In this document: one piece after another, positions 8,590 to 16,801 of the stretch
How the letters are laid out: each line of letters begins with the position of its first letter
How positions within the stretch are numbered: the first letter of the stretch is position 1
Source: Bacillus_CJ salitolerans
GTDB taxonomy: Bacteria; Bacillota; Bacilli; Bacillales; SA4
DNA: 64,000 nt
NCBI RefSeq assembly: GCF_042680805.1
Contig: NZ_JBHUEM010000020.1
Span: 310,001 to 374,000, forward strand
Direction: 5' to 3'
Translations under genes and position numbers: made by a program
The notes under the pieces: generated by a model
Database searches by the model: none
Seen by the model: the letters and a program-made list of their open reading frames with translations, nothing else
What the model was told of the DNA's origin: nothing

Positions 8590-9372
8590 TTGTACAAACA
8601 TTTTTTTCTAGTATGTATTCAGAATCAATTAACGATTACAAAGAAATCCAATGCGACCCTTGCAAATATCACCATATATCTTGGTAATAAGTGTATAGGA
8701 CAGGTTTCCACTATGCAACAAATCGTATTTTTGTTAGGTAAAGTTAATCCAAAACCTTCTATAATAACAATTAGAGCATTCACTCTTCAATATGGTAATT
8801 GGTATCCAATCGAAGAAACACATGTTGTTTATCCAAGAATAAATAAGAATATCTCTAGAAACAATGTAACGTATAAAGCTGGAGATATATTAGTAGGGTC
8901 TGATAATATGAATGGTTTACCTCAAGGATATATGGGTCATGCTGCACTTGTCGTTGATGATAAACACATTATCGACTCAGTCATGTCAGATCCCATTGTT
9001 AGAAAAGTACCGATTGAAGAGTTTTTAATGAATCATCCAAACCATGCTCACTTTAGACCTAAGTCAGAGAAGATGGGGCAAGATGCTGCCCAATACGCAG
9101 AGTCTTATTTGAAAAATTTCGAGAAAAATGTAGAAAAAGGGATTGCAAAGCCTATTTTTTATTTCACCATCCAAACACCTTTACAAGATGAATGGACCTA
9201 TATATATTGCTCCAAATTGGTTTGGCTTAGCTACTATTATGGGGCAAGTTATGAATTTACAAATGATCACCTTTGGTTTGCACCAGAGGATTTGTACACA
9301 AATATGATGAATAATCCAGATTTTGAACTTATCTATATTCATCCTGACTACGGATTTTATATTGATGTTTAG
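8590..9372 (+). CDS. Permuted NlpC/P60-like cysteine hydrolase (YiiX/YaeF type)
   Basis: 260 residues. The C-terminal two thirds matches the permuted papain-fold group: YKAGDILVG, then GHAALVVDD with the candidate catalytic His, then IYCSKLVWLSYY with the candidate Cys. In this group the His precedes the Cys, the reverse of canonical NlpC/P60. The N-terminal 90 residues are a separate beta-rich segment I do not recognise. The start is TTG 8590, with GGGGAGG about 6 bases upstream. No signal peptide is obvious, so it may act in the cytoplasm or on lipids or peptides. Substrate unknown. Confidence 0.7.
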   Translation: MYKHFFLVCIQNQLTITKKSNATLANITIYLGNKCIGQVSTMQQIVFLLGKVNPKPSIITIRAFTLQYGNWYPIEETHVVYPRINKNISRNNVTYKAGDILVGSDNMNGLPQGYMGHAALVVDDKHIIDSVMSDPIVRKVPIEEFLMNHPNHAHFRPKSEKMGQDAAQYAESYLKNFEKNVEKGIAKPIFYFTIQTPLQDEWTYIYCSKLVWLSYYYGASYEFTNDHLWFAPEDLYTNMMNNPDFELIYIHPDYGFYIDV

Positions 9373-9380
9373 GAAAGGGA

Positions 9381-9427
9381 GAGAATGCTTTAATGGAAAA
9401 TATCCATTGAGTATTTTCTCTTTTTTC
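9381..9427 (+). terminator. Terminator after the NlpC/P60-like gene
   Basis: Imperfect long stem GAGAATGCTTTAATGGA / TCCATTGAGTATTTTCTC followed by TTTTTT, 9 bases after the stop codon. Confidence 0.75.
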
Positions 9428-9511
9428 ATAAAGTTAGGACAAGCTTAATATTTGCTAAGGGACATAAATGGAATATACTCATAAGTAAATCATTAGAAAA
9501 GGAGAATGAAA

Positions 9512-10501
9512 ATGTCCAAGGTAAAACTAGGGATAATCGGACTGGGTGCGATGGGACAAAGACTCATTCAAACAATTATACACTCGCATTCAGACACAAT
9601 AGAAATAACAGCAGTCTGTGATTCCAGCGAAAGTTTAACTAAACAAGTGGCCGAAGAACTACAAGTAACTAACTATACAACAGACTACCATGTTCTACTA
9701 AATAACGAAGAAATCCAGTTGATTTATATTGCTGTTCCACCAAAATTTCATGAGAGGATTGTTCTTGATGCTGTACAAAAACATATTCTCTGTGAAAAAC
9801 CATTAGCCAATTCACTTGAAGAAGCGGGTCGGATGTTAGAAGCAGTTGAAAGAGAAAACGTGCTCCACATGATGAATTTCCCACTAAATTATCAAGGTGC
9901 CATGTATAAAATGATGGAGCTACTTGAAGATGGGTATATCGGGAAATATAGACGAATTGACTTAACCCTTCACTTTCCAAAGTGGCCTAGGTCTTGGCAA
10001 AAAAACAGCTGGGTCGGCAAACGGGAACAAGGTGGATTCATGTTAGAAGTTGGTGCACACTGGATTCAGTTCATACTAAAGAATTTTGGCCAAATCCTAC
10101 ACATAAAAGGGGATGTACACTATCCAGAAGATCCAAATGCAAGTGAATCAGGAGTAATTGCCACACTCACATTAGAAAATGACATAAAAGTTCATGTTAA
10201 TGGACTCAGTCAAATGGCTGGTAATGAACGTGTGGAATTAGCCATTCATGGAACAGAAGGATCAGTTATGATTGAAAATTGGGGAACATTGAAAGCAGGG
10301 AAATCAGGAGAAGCATTTGAGGAAATTCCCATTAAACATAAGGGGAATAATCGACTCCTCGATCATGTTGTCGCTGCAATTAAAGGGGAAAAAGCTGACA
10401 TTTATGATTTTAGAATCGGTTATAATGTACAAGTTGTTCTCGAAGCATTTAAGCAACAAAATCTACAACAAGGTATCGATTTGAAAAATAAGTATAAATA
10501 A
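9512..10501 (+). CDS. Gfo/Idh/MocA-family NAD(P)-dependent oxidoreductase
   Basis: About 329 residues. N-terminal Rossmann fold with GLGAMGQRLIQTI; the family lysine motif is CEKPLANSLEEA at about residue 100; the C-terminal alpha/beta substrate domain includes GGFMLEVGAHWI. ATG 9512 is preferred since AAAAGGAG ends 7-8 bases before it, whereas ATG 9506 abuts it. The family oxidises or reduces sugars, inositols and related ketones. No carbohydrate operon surrounds it, so the substrate is unknown. Confidence 0.85.
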   Translation: MSKVKLGIIGLGAMGQRLIQTIIHSHSDTIEITAVCDSSESLTKQVAEELQVTNYTTDYHVLLNNEEIQLIYIAVPPKFHERIVLDAVQKHILCEKPLANSLEEAGRMLEAVERENVLHMMNFPLNYQGAMYKMMELLEDGYIGKYRRIDLTLHFPKWPRSWQKNSWVGKREQGGFMLEVGAHWIQFILKNFGQILHIKGDVHYPEDPNASESGVIATLTLENDIKVHVNGLSQMAGNERVELAIHGTEGSVMIENWGTLKAGKSGEAFEEIPIKHKGNNRLLDHVVAAIKGEKADIYDFRIGYNVQVVLEAFKQQNLQQGIDLKNKYK

Positions 10502-10512
10502 AGTGAAACTTC

Positions 10513-10712
10513 AATCAGTGGGGGTGTTCCTCATCCCCCACTGATTGTTAGCCCCGGCCCACACTGTGGGTCACACAGACGTTGCCACAAGAGGTGGCGA
10601 CTTTAGTCTGTGTTCCTTTTCAGGGTTCTTACTGGCGCTTATCCCCCACTTAAACTTCTCTATTCATCTAAAGTTTTGAAGTGGGGGTCTTAGCGCCAGT
10701 TGGAGCGGGATA
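10513..10712. other. Four-hairpin structured element, unidentified
   Basis: A 200-base block of nested perfect or near-perfect stems. Hairpin 1: 12 bp at 10513-10524 / 10535-10546. Hairpin 2: CCCACA / TGTGGG at 10558-10570. Hairpin 3: two stacked 8-bp stems, 10573-10588 / 10594-10613, with loop AAGAG. Hairpin 4: ACTGGCGCT / AGCGCCAGT (10631-10639 / 10692-10700) enclosing CCCCCACTT / AAGTGGGGG (10643-10651 / 10679-10687). It is GC-richer than the surroundings. Hairpin 1 could also terminate the oxidoreductase, but no T run follows. It may be an end remnant of an IS200/IS605-type element or an unnamed structured RNA. The following 10713-10871 shows nothing further. Confidence 0.6.
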
Positions 10713-10871
10713 AATTGAAAATGGATGAATGCAAAGGTATACATTATTTCCAGCATTAGGGTTGACACTTTGTAACCATCTGCATATACTTATTAACAAA
10801 TCAACAATGAAAGGGATGAATTGTGGACCAATGAAGTTCTAATCTAATTTTTTCTTAGGAGATTTATTCAA

Positions 10872-11069
10872 ATGATGAATACATTAAAACCTAGAGAAAT
10901 TGGATTAGTCTGCCCATTTTTCCATACATCCTATATAGAGCAAGTGCAAACGCCATTTTATGGATTTTCATCCTATCCATTAAGTAAGGCTTATTTGTTC
11001 ATATTGTTATGTATATTGGCATTTACTTCAACCTCTCTAGGTAATCTAGGGAGGTTTTTTCATGTTTAA
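10872..11069 (+). CDS. Leader ORF of the ABC-F gene, 65 codons
   Basis: Opens with ATGATG after TTAGGAG and ends 8 bases inside the ABC-F gene, whose start it overlaps. The peptide has a hydrophobic stretch in its second half but resembles no family I know. Its position, immediately before an attenuator in front of an ABC-F gene, fits a regulatory leader whose translation senses ribosome inhibition. Codons 6-9 contain ACCTAGAGA (10889-10897), the exact complement of TCTCTAGGT (11034-11042) in the terminator 5' arm. The true leader peptide may be shorter. Confidence 0.45.
   Translation: MMNTLKPREIGLVCPFFHTSYIEQVQTPFYGFSSYPLSKAYLFILLCILAFTSTSLGNLGRFFHV
11030..11060 (+). terminator. Attenuator in the ABC-F leader
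   Basis: 11-bp stem AACCTCTCTAG / CTAGGGAGGTT with loop GTAAT and T6, ending one base before the ABC-F ATG. The 3' arm contains GGGAGG (11049-11054), the gene's ribosome site. Folding would therefore both stop transcription and mask translation. An upstream segment at 10889-10897 can pair with the 5' arm over 9 bases and so act as antiterminator. Confidence 0.75.
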
Positions 11070-12825
11070 GATAACGAACTCAAACACATCCAATCGAGAG
11101 AGAACGCGCGAGGTGAACAATTTGACGATACTCAGAGCTAGAAATATAGATAAGAATTATGGTGATAAAGAAGTGTTGAAAAATATTTCCTTTGATATAT
11201 CAGGAGGAGAAAGAATAGGATTAGTTGGATTTAATGGGGCAGGTAAAACTACGTTAGCGAATATAATTTACGGAATCACATTACCTGATAAGGGGACAAT
11301 TGAAACAGGAAAGGAGTCTTTTAAAGTAGGATATTTACTACAATCTGTTGATTACAATGTTAGTGATTTTCATCAAGATAATATGACGTCAGAATTTCTT
11401 GAAATAACTAGTGAGCTTGGTCTTAAAAAGGTAAACTCGTGGGAAAATGAACATTTTTCTCACTTAAGTGGAGGAGAAAAGTTAAAAATTGCACTAGCTA
11501 ACATTTGGGTTTCAAATCCAGATATCTTAATCTTAGATGAACCAACTAACCATTTAGATTTACAAGGGGTAAGGTGGTTAATCAACCAGCTAAAAGGATA
11601 CAAAGGAACGGTCATCATCATTTCACATGATCGTTACTTCTTAGATCAGACAGTTAGTAAGATATATGAGTTAGCTAATAAAAAATTAACTATTTTCGAC
11701 GGAAATTACACTGAATATCGTATAGAAAAGAAAAAACGATATGAAGAACAATTGCATCAATATGATGTTCAGCAAAAGTATAAAGAACGCATTGAAGGTC
11801 AGATTACCCAATTAAAACAGTGGGCAGGGAAAGCACACCGAACAATGAGAGAACAAGAAGGCTTTAAAGAATTTCATGGTGTAAAGGCAAAAAAAATGGA
11901 CAGATCCATTAAGTCTAAAATGAAACGATTAAACATGGAGCTTGAAAAAAATAAAGTGGAGCGACCAAGCGAAGAAAAAAAGGTCCAATTCCAATTTAAT
12001 GCTGGTGATAAGCGTGGAAAAAGAATGATCGAAGCAAAGCAGTTAACTAAAAAGTTTGCGAATCGAACTTTGTTTCAAGATAGCTATTTTTTTATTAATT
12101 ATGGTGAACGCGTTGGAATAGTTGGACCAAATGGTTCGGGGAAATCTACCCTTATCAAAATGCTTTTAGAGAAGGAATCCATATCTGATGGAGATATTTG
12201 GAAAAGTAGTTCGTTAAAAATGGCTTATTTAAGTCAAGATGTTGCAGATATGCCTTTAAATAAATCAGTGATAGATTCTTTAGGTCTCACAAATCGTGAA
12301 GAAATCTTTCATGCAAGAACAACTCTTGCGAACATGGGAATGAAGGAAGAAAAAATAAATCAACCTATTCAAACATTAAGCCTTGGAGAAAGAACTCGTG
12401 TAAAACTTACAAAAATGCTCATTCAAGAACATGATCTTCTAATTCTTGATGAACCAACCAATCATTTAGACTTACCGAGCCGGGAACAACTAGAAGAAAC
12501 ATTAAGTCAGTTTACAGGAGCCATGCTTATTGTTTCACATGATTATTATTTCTTAAATAAACTATGCGATACTTTATTAGTTATTGAAGATGACAAAATT
12601 AAGCGGATTGAAATGTCACTTGAACAATATGAAACTAAGAAAAACATGTCAGCTGATGAGGGAAAAAAACAGCTAGAGGAACAATTACTTCGTCTTGATA
12701 CGGAGATTACAGCTGTTATTAGTGAATTAAGTTTATTAACTCCAGACTCTGACCGCTATCAGGAACTAGACAAACAATTTTTAGCTCTTACAAGTAAAAA
12801 GAAGCAACTGTTAGCGATTGAGTGA
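11062..12825 (+). CDS. ABC-F family ribosome-protection protein (Vml/Vga/Lsa-like)
   Basis: 587 residues, two ABC ATPase domains and no membrane segments. Domain 1: GFNGAGKTT, LSGGEKLKIALA, LILDEPTNHLDL. Domain 2: GPNGSGKST, LSLGERTRVKLTKM, LILDEPTNHLDLPS. Between them lies a long charged helical linker (about residues 215-315), the part that enters the ribosome E/P site in antibiotic-resistance ABC-F proteins; the C-terminal tail is also helical and charged. GGGAGG is 7 bases before ATG 11062; TTG 11122 is a second possible start. The attenuator upstream fits drug-inducible expression as known for vmlR and vga genes. Likely confers resistance to lincosamide, pleuromutilin or streptogramin-A type drugs; spectrum is inference. 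Confidence 0.85.
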   Translation: MFKITNSNTSNRERTREVNNLTILRARNIDKNYGDKEVLKNISFDISGGERIGLVGFNGAGKTTLANIIYGITLPDKGTIETGKESFKVGYLLQSVDYNVSDFHQDNMTSEFLEITSELGLKKVNSWENEHFSHLSGGEKLKIALANIWVSNPDILILDEPTNHLDLQGVRWLINQLKGYKGTVIIISHDRYFLDQTVSKIYELANKKLTIFDGNYTEYRIEKKKRYEEQLHQYDVQQKYKERIEGQITQLKQWAGKAHRTMREQEGFKEFHGVKAKKMDRSIKSKMKRLNMELEKNKVERPSEEKKVQFQFNAGDKRGKRMIEAKQLTKKFANRTLFQDSYFFINYGERVGIVGPNGSGKSTLIKMLLEKESISDGDIWKSSSLKMAYLSQDVADMPLNKSVIDSLGLTNREEIFHARTTLANMGMKEEKINQPIQTLSLGERTRVKLTKMLIQEHDLLILDEPTNHLDLPSREQLEETLSQFTGAMLIVSHDYYFLNKLCDTLLVIEDDKIKRIEMSLEQYETKKNMSADEGKKQLEEQLLRLDTEITAVISELSLLTPDSDRYQELDKQFLALTSKKKQLLAIE

Positions 12826-13021
12826 TGAAATGATCTGTGTCAATAACCTATTAAAACGTTATGTAGAACAAGATAATACAATGAATAACAAAAATATTTT
12901 AAAAGTAAACTTGATTGTTACGTTTGGTTACAAAAGAAGCCCCTATTCGGAAGTACAAAAAGTAACAATCATCGGTAAATTTTGGTATGATTGTTATATA
13001 GCTAGGTAGGGGGATGACAAA

Positions 13022-13663
13022 ATGTCGGCAATTAATTTTAAGTTTGAAAACATCATTACTTCTGAGGCAGAATTACGAGAAAAACTCGGGCAACCAAGCA
13101 AGGTTGCAGGGAATAAAGTAATTCATGAGCTCGATCAACATTGTAAAACATTAATTAATCATAGTCCATTTCTTGTATTATCAACTTCTAACATGAATGG
13201 AAAATGTGATGCTTCTCCTAGGGGTGATGCTCCTGGATTTGTCTATATAGTGGATGAAAAACATATCATTATTCCAGAACGACCGGGTAACAAAAGGATT
13301 GATTCAATTAGTAATATTTTATCGAATCCACATGTTGGCATACTCTTTTTTATCCCTGGTATGGAAGAGACCTTAAGAATAAACGGACGTGCATGTATTA
13401 TACAAGATCAAAATTGGCTAACAAAAATGACAGCCAATCATAAGGTTCCAGAATTAGGCATTGTAATTGAAGTTGAAGAAATCTTCATGCATTGCGCGAA
13501 AGCATTTAAACGCTCACATCTATGGGAACCTGAATTATGGCCAGATATAACAAAGGTTCCTACTGCACCAGAAATCCTGGCAGCACATGTAAAAAAAGAA
13601 GAGATGACCAAAGAAGTCATTCAAGAGCATCTTAAGGATAGCTATAAGAACAGGCTTTATTAG
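13022..13663 (+). CDS. PPOX-class FMN flavoprotein (MSMEG_1061-like)
   Basis: 213 residues of the pyridoxamine 5'-phosphate oxidase split-barrel fold. The central segment carries the usual flavin-site run: SPRGDAPGFVYIVD, then IPERPGNKRIDSI, then HVGILFFIPGMEETLRINGRA. The ribosome site AGGGGGA precedes the ATG. Members of this clade are FMN- or F420-binding oxidoreductases of unclear substrate. In the gap before the gene, GATTGTTAC (from 12913) and GTAACAATC (from 12961) are inverted copies; no sound gene is seen in 12826-13021. Confidence 0.8.
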   Translation: MSAINFKFENIITSEAELREKLGQPSKVAGNKVIHELDQHCKTLINHSPFLVLSTSNMNGKCDASPRGDAPGFVYIVDEKHIIIPERPGNKRIDSISNILSNPHVGILFFIPGMEETLRINGRACIIQDQNWLTKMTANHKVPELGIVIEVEEIFMHCAKAFKRSHLWEPELWPDITKVPTAPEILAAHVKKEEMTKEVIQEHLKDSYKNRLY

Positions 13664-13679
13664 GATAGGAGGTTCTACA

Positions 13680-14136
13680 ATGGATCCAAGTAACAATGAA
13701 GCCAATTGGAAAAGAAATATCAGGACTAGAATTGATTTAAGGACGAATTTTGGGGAGTAAAATCACAAACATTGAAATTGATTTGAGCCAATATAATGAG
13801 AAAGTATTAATGGGTTTAATTGATTTTTCACACCTTGAGGTTATTTTCTTCATGCATGGTATGAATCCCGAAAAAATTGACACACATGCTCGTCACCCTA
13901 GAAACAATACGTATTGGCCCAAAATAGGAATATTTGCACAACGTCCGAAAGCTAGACCAAATCGAATTGGTTTAACACGCTGTCAAATCTTAAAAGTAGA
14001 AGGTTATTCGATTACAGTCCAAGCATTGGATGCGATTGTTGGAACACCAGTTCTTGATATAAAAACTTATCTGAAAGAATATCGACCTATGGACCAATTG
14101 GTGAAGTCCGACAACCTGATTGGAGCTCAGAACTAA
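13680..14136 (+). pseudogene. TrmO/TsaA-like tRNA methyltransferase, N-terminal frameshifts
   Basis: The stretch from 13750 to 14136 encodes an almost complete TsaA-domain beta barrel, with HARHPRNN, WPKIGIFAQRPKARPNRIG and LDAIVGTPVLDIK. TrmO methylates N6 of t6A37 in tRNA-Thr using SAM. The expected N-terminus is present only in pieces in other frames: MKPIGK from ATG 13696, RNIRTRIDL in a second frame, then SKITNIEID in a third. Single-base losses in an A run (near 13738) and a G run (near 13752) plus a small deletion near 13712 would restore one frame. A good AGGAGG precedes ATG 13680. Either a decaying gene or homopolymer sequencing error. Confidence 0.75.
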
Positions 14137-14203
14137 TGAAGAATTACTTTAAACATAAATATGTATATGATAACTTACTTGAAAACGTTTTGGGGGTAAG
14201 TTA

Positions 14204-14746
14204 ATGAATATAGTGGAGAAAGCAAGGATATTTGCTAGGAACGCACATCATGGACAAACGAGAAAACTATCAACCGAGCCCTATTTTGTACATCCAGAAG
14301 CAGTTGCTAAAATTTTACTTGATGCAAATTTAGCCGAAGAAATAATCGCAGCGGGGTATTTACATGATACAGTTGAGGATACAAATGTATCAATAGAGGA
14401 TATTCAGAGGGAGTTTGGTCATGAAATTGCCGAAATTGTTGCTGGAAACACGGAGGATAAATCGAAGACTTGGGAAGAAAGGAAAAAGCATACAATTGAA
14501 TATACTCGGACTGCAGCGTTTGAAATGAAATGTTTAATTGCTGCAGATAAACTCGATAACTTACAAAGCATAGCAAATACCAATTCTCATGATGGCGAAA
14601 AATGGAGCCACTTTAAACGGGGCAAAGAGAAGCAAGGGTGGTACTATAAGGGAATTGCTGACTCCTTGTTTGAAAATATCCAAGAGGAAATCCCGACTTA
14701 TTTCTATACCTATAAATCACTAGTTAATGAAGTATTTAGCGAATGA
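14204..14746 (+). CDS. HD-domain phosphohydrolase, SpoT/MESH1-like
   Basis: 180 residues matching the hydrolase half of RelA/SpoT enzymes: HGQTRKLSTEPYFVHPEAV at the N-terminus, AGYLHDTVEDT (the HD metal motif), then a distal Asp in AADKLDNLQS. No synthetase, TGS or ACT domain follows. Family members of this size hydrolyse (p)ppGpp or other nucleotides in a metal-dependent way. GGGGG lies just upstream of the ATG. The gene follows the TrmO-like pseudogene by 67 bases and ends before a hairpin. Confidence 0.8.
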   Translation: MNIVEKARIFARNAHHGQTRKLSTEPYFVHPEAVAKILLDANLAEEIIAAGYLHDTVEDTNVSIEDIQREFGHEIAEIVAGNTEDKSKTWEERKKHTIEYTRTAAFEMKCLIAADKLDNLQSIANTNSHDGEKWSHFKRGKEKQGWYYKGIADSLFENIQEEIPTYFYTYKSLVNEVFSE

Positions 14747-14809
14747 TAACTAGGAGGTCACTGGTAAAGTATATTTTTTAAAAGAAAGTAAAATGATATA
14801 TCAAAAATA

Positions 14810-14844
14810 ACAAATCGCCTCGTCTTACTGACGAAGCGATTTGT
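14810..14844. terminator. Hairpin after the HD-domain gene
   Basis: 13-bp stem ACAAATCGCCTCG / CGAAGCGATTTGT with one mismatch and a 9-base loop. The following bases are AT-rich but not a pure T run. It lies between convergent reading frames and may serve both. Confidence 0.6.
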
Positions 14845-14850
14845 ATATTT

Positions 14851-15054
14851 CATTCGATTATTTTTTGTTTCAATCTTTCAGAGATTAATATACCTATATT
14901 TCCAATCCAAAGTGCTAGTAAGAAAATAACTAAATATCTATCAGTGAATAATTTCGCAATATTAAAAAATGAGAATGTTAGGGGCATGACACAAATGCTA
15001 GTTAATAGATAAAAAATCATTGTTAGCTTTTTCTGGGTGTAAATATGTAAAAGG
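14851..15054 (-). pseudogene. C-terminal scrap of a membrane protein
   Basis: An open minus-strand frame of about 68 codons without a start codon. It encodes two hydrophobic segments (LTMIFYLLTSICVMPLTF and YLVIFLLALWIGNIGILI) and a basic tail ending KQKIIE. The frame runs into the left end of the large direct repeat at 15055, so the gene has been cut there by the event that placed the repeat. Family not recognised. Confidence 0.5.
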
Positions 15055-15132
15055 AACCAGCAAAGGATAAAAGCATCCCTTAATGTTATAAAAGCTTTTC
15101 TTAAAGGTCAAAATGTATTTGCAAGATTTTAA
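15055..15132 (+). pseudogene. Toxin C-terminal tail, duplicated fragment
   Basis: In frame with and identical to the last codons of the AHH-domain frame ending at 20381 (QQRIKASLNVIKAFLKGQN and so on, stop at 15130-15132). There is no upstream toxin sequence here. It shows that the duplication breakpoint lay inside the toxin gene. Confidence 0.75.
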
Positions 15133-15218
15133 AGGCTAAATTAAGTACTAACTAACATTCTGACATGGGAGAATTATCTTTTTCCCATGTCAAATTAAAA
15201 CTTTGGTGGTAATATAAA

Positions 15219-15843
15219 ATGTTAAAAATGAACCAAGTATTAAANNNNNNNNNNNNNNNNNNNNNNNNNNNNNNNNNNNNNNNNNNNNNNNNNNNNNNNN
15301 NNNNNNNNNNNNNNNNNNNNNNNNNNNNNNNNNNNNNNNNNNNNNNNNNNNNNNNNNNNNNNNNNNNNNNNNNNNNNNNNNNNNNNNNNNNNNNNNNNNN
15401 NNNNNNNNNNNNNNNNNNNNNNNNNNNNNNNNNNNNNNNNNNNNNNNNNNNNNNNNNNNNNNNNNNNNNNNNNNNNNNNNGCTGTTTCTTTAGCTCAAGG
15501 TAATAAAATCTTAGGATTAATACATACTCCTGACAGTACATGTGTTGCTTTATTAGATTTCTATTCAGACAACATTATAACAATATTAAAAGTTGATAAG
15601 AACAATACAATTGATATTGAATTTAATCAATATGTAGAATCTGATAATATTCATCTTTCTACTCTAAGTTACTATCTTGACGATGGCGGACCTCGATATT
15701 TTAAATTGTTAAAATTAAAAGAGCCTATTGGGAAAAAAGATATAGAGCACATTGAGACAAATGACATAAAAAATTGGAACTCTGTTAAATTTAAACAAGG
15801 TTTAAAAATCCAGGAGCCAAGAGTGTTACAAAATAGACATTAG
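15219..15843 (+). pseudogene. Truncated copy of the propeller-like immunity gene
   Basis: Starts with the same ATG context as 20468 and follows it collinearly, apart from the N gap, to SVKF at about 15793. It then runs into unrelated codons and stops at TAG 15841. About 190 of 311 residues are represented. The frame remains open after the gap, and some changes are missense (Ser to Cys, Cys to Tyr). The final blades are lost, so function is unlikely unless the partial protein is retained for another reason. Confidence 0.75.
15245..15480. other. Assembly gap of 236 N
   Basis: Unknown bases inside the left repeat copy. The right copy has 271 bases over the same interval (20494-20764), so the stated gap length is probably an estimate, or the left copy has a 35-base deletion. 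A gap within a near-identical repeat is a typical assembly failure. Confidence 0.95.
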
Positions 15844-16012
15844 GTAACGCAATTGCATATTGTCTTAACCAAGGAGAGAAATTAAAGCCATTGTCTATTA
15901 CATCCACTATCTATTTGAAATGCTTCCCAACATGGATATTACAAACAATGAATCTAGATTCCTTACTTCCTTGGTCAAAAACTCCTCCTTCAGTTGTAAG
16001 GTGTTAAACAAG
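15800..16012 (+). pseudogene. Degraded IS66-type transposase remnant
   Basis: Several short stretches in more than one frame recall the C-terminal part of IS66 TnpC: a segment reading GNAIAYCLNQGEKLK and another reading YLFEMLPNMD. The DDE core is not intact and internal sequence is missing. No terminal repeats are visible. It abuts the truncated immunity copy, suggesting this IS took part in the rearrangement. The interval 16013-16305 holds no gene; it should contain the bacteriocin promoter, but none stands out. Confidence 0.4.
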
Positions 16013-16305
16013 ATATCTAAATAATATTTGATCCCCATTCTGGTTCACAGGTGGGATTATTTGGCTTACATAGGAATTCGAGTGTCTATACCAATTTTAA
16101 TTTGAGATTACTATTTCTAAAGAGTTCATACCCACGAAAATGTTAGCTTTTACTTAGAATTGTTTACCTCTATCTAACAGTTCTAGGGAAAAATACCCAC
16201 AAATTATTAATTTTGGGAAAAATTAGGTGTAAAGTTCTATTGCGATATATTGTAACTTTATGTAAAGATTAATAGGAATCTATTAATATATTAGGAGGAA
16301 AAAGA

Positions 16306-16698
16306 ATGATATCAAAAAAACTTAAAGGAATTGTTTTATCAGGTGCATTAGTTACTAGTGTTCTAGGATTATCTCCATCAGCGAATGCTGAAACTCTTGG
16401 ATGGAGTGAAGATGGGATACATATTACTAGTAATGAACAAGCTGTGGTAAATTATGCTGCTGCTTCAGAACCAGAAAGTCATAGAGGATGGACAGAGGCT
16501 TATGACGAATATACAGAAAGGGCTGTTGGCCAAACTGAGTGGAAAGATAAATATCATTATACACGAGCTAGAATGGTTTCTTCTTGGACTGGAGAAGTCC
16601 AAACTGATAGTGGTAGAGTTTGGGGACATGATTCAACAATTGCTAGATCACCGTATTCAGTAAACGAACATACCGCTAGAACTTATTGGGGTTCTTAA
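16306..16698 (+). CDS. Lactococcin 972-family bacteriocin precursor
   Basis: 130 residues with a clear Sec signal peptide: basic MISKKLKG, hydrophobic core, and SANAE at about residues 25-29 as the cleavage site. The mature part is Trp/Tyr-rich with HYTRARMVSSWTG, SGRVWGHDS and a C-terminal TARTYWGS, the pattern of lactococcin 972 proteins, which bind lipid II and block septum formation. AGGAGG precedes the ATG. It is followed by two permeases and an ATPase of the kind that accompanies this family as immunity/export genes. Identification rests on motif resemblance and context. Confidence 0.8.
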   Translation: MISKKLKGIVLSGALVTSVLGLSPSANAETLGWSEDGIHITSNEQAVVNYAAASEPESHRGWTEAYDEYTERAVGQTEWKDKYHYTRARMVSSWTGEVQTDSGRVWGHDSTIARSPYSVNEHTARTYWGS

Positions 16699-16716
16699 TT
16701 ATATATCCTGTTAAAA

Positions 16717-16752
16717 AATATAACCAATGATTCCTAAATCATTGGTTATATT
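16717..16752. terminator. Perfect 16-bp hairpin between bacteriocin and permease genes
   Basis: AATATAACCAATGATT / AATCATTGGTTATATT with a 4-base loop. The plus side has no T run, while six A precede it, so it terminates better on minus; on plus it may be an mRNA-stabilising or partial-attenuation hairpin that sets bacteriocin above transporter expression. Confidence 0.65.
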
Positions 16753-16801
16753 ACTGCTAACGTATTTGATTCAAAAAGAATGGAATGAGTGGAATGTTTT
16801 T

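Larger units (their letters stand above)
15055..15794 (+). repeat. Direct repeat, left copy (partial toxin/immunity duplicate)
   Basis: Nearly identical to 20304-21078. It starts within the last 26 codons of the AHH toxin frame, includes the 86-base spacer, and covers about two thirds of the propeller-like gene. Seen differences are few, for example TACATGTG against TACGAGTG and CTATTCAG against CTGTTCAG. The run of 236 N inside it stands for 271 bases in the right copy. It ends sharply at TTTA before an IS66-like scrap. Confidence 0.9.

Noticed and set aside
12818..13009. 63-codon frame after the ABC-F gene
   Set aside because: Overlaps the ABC-F end, lacks a ribosome site and has no recognisable content.
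14170..14190. Catabolite (cre) site TTGAAAACGTTTTGG before the HD gene
   Set aside because: It misses two of the defining 3' positions and overlaps the ribosome-site region.
15055..15794. Repeat considered as composite-transposon ends
   Set aside because: No inverted termini, no transposase in the repeat and no target duplication; the repeat is made of gene pieces.
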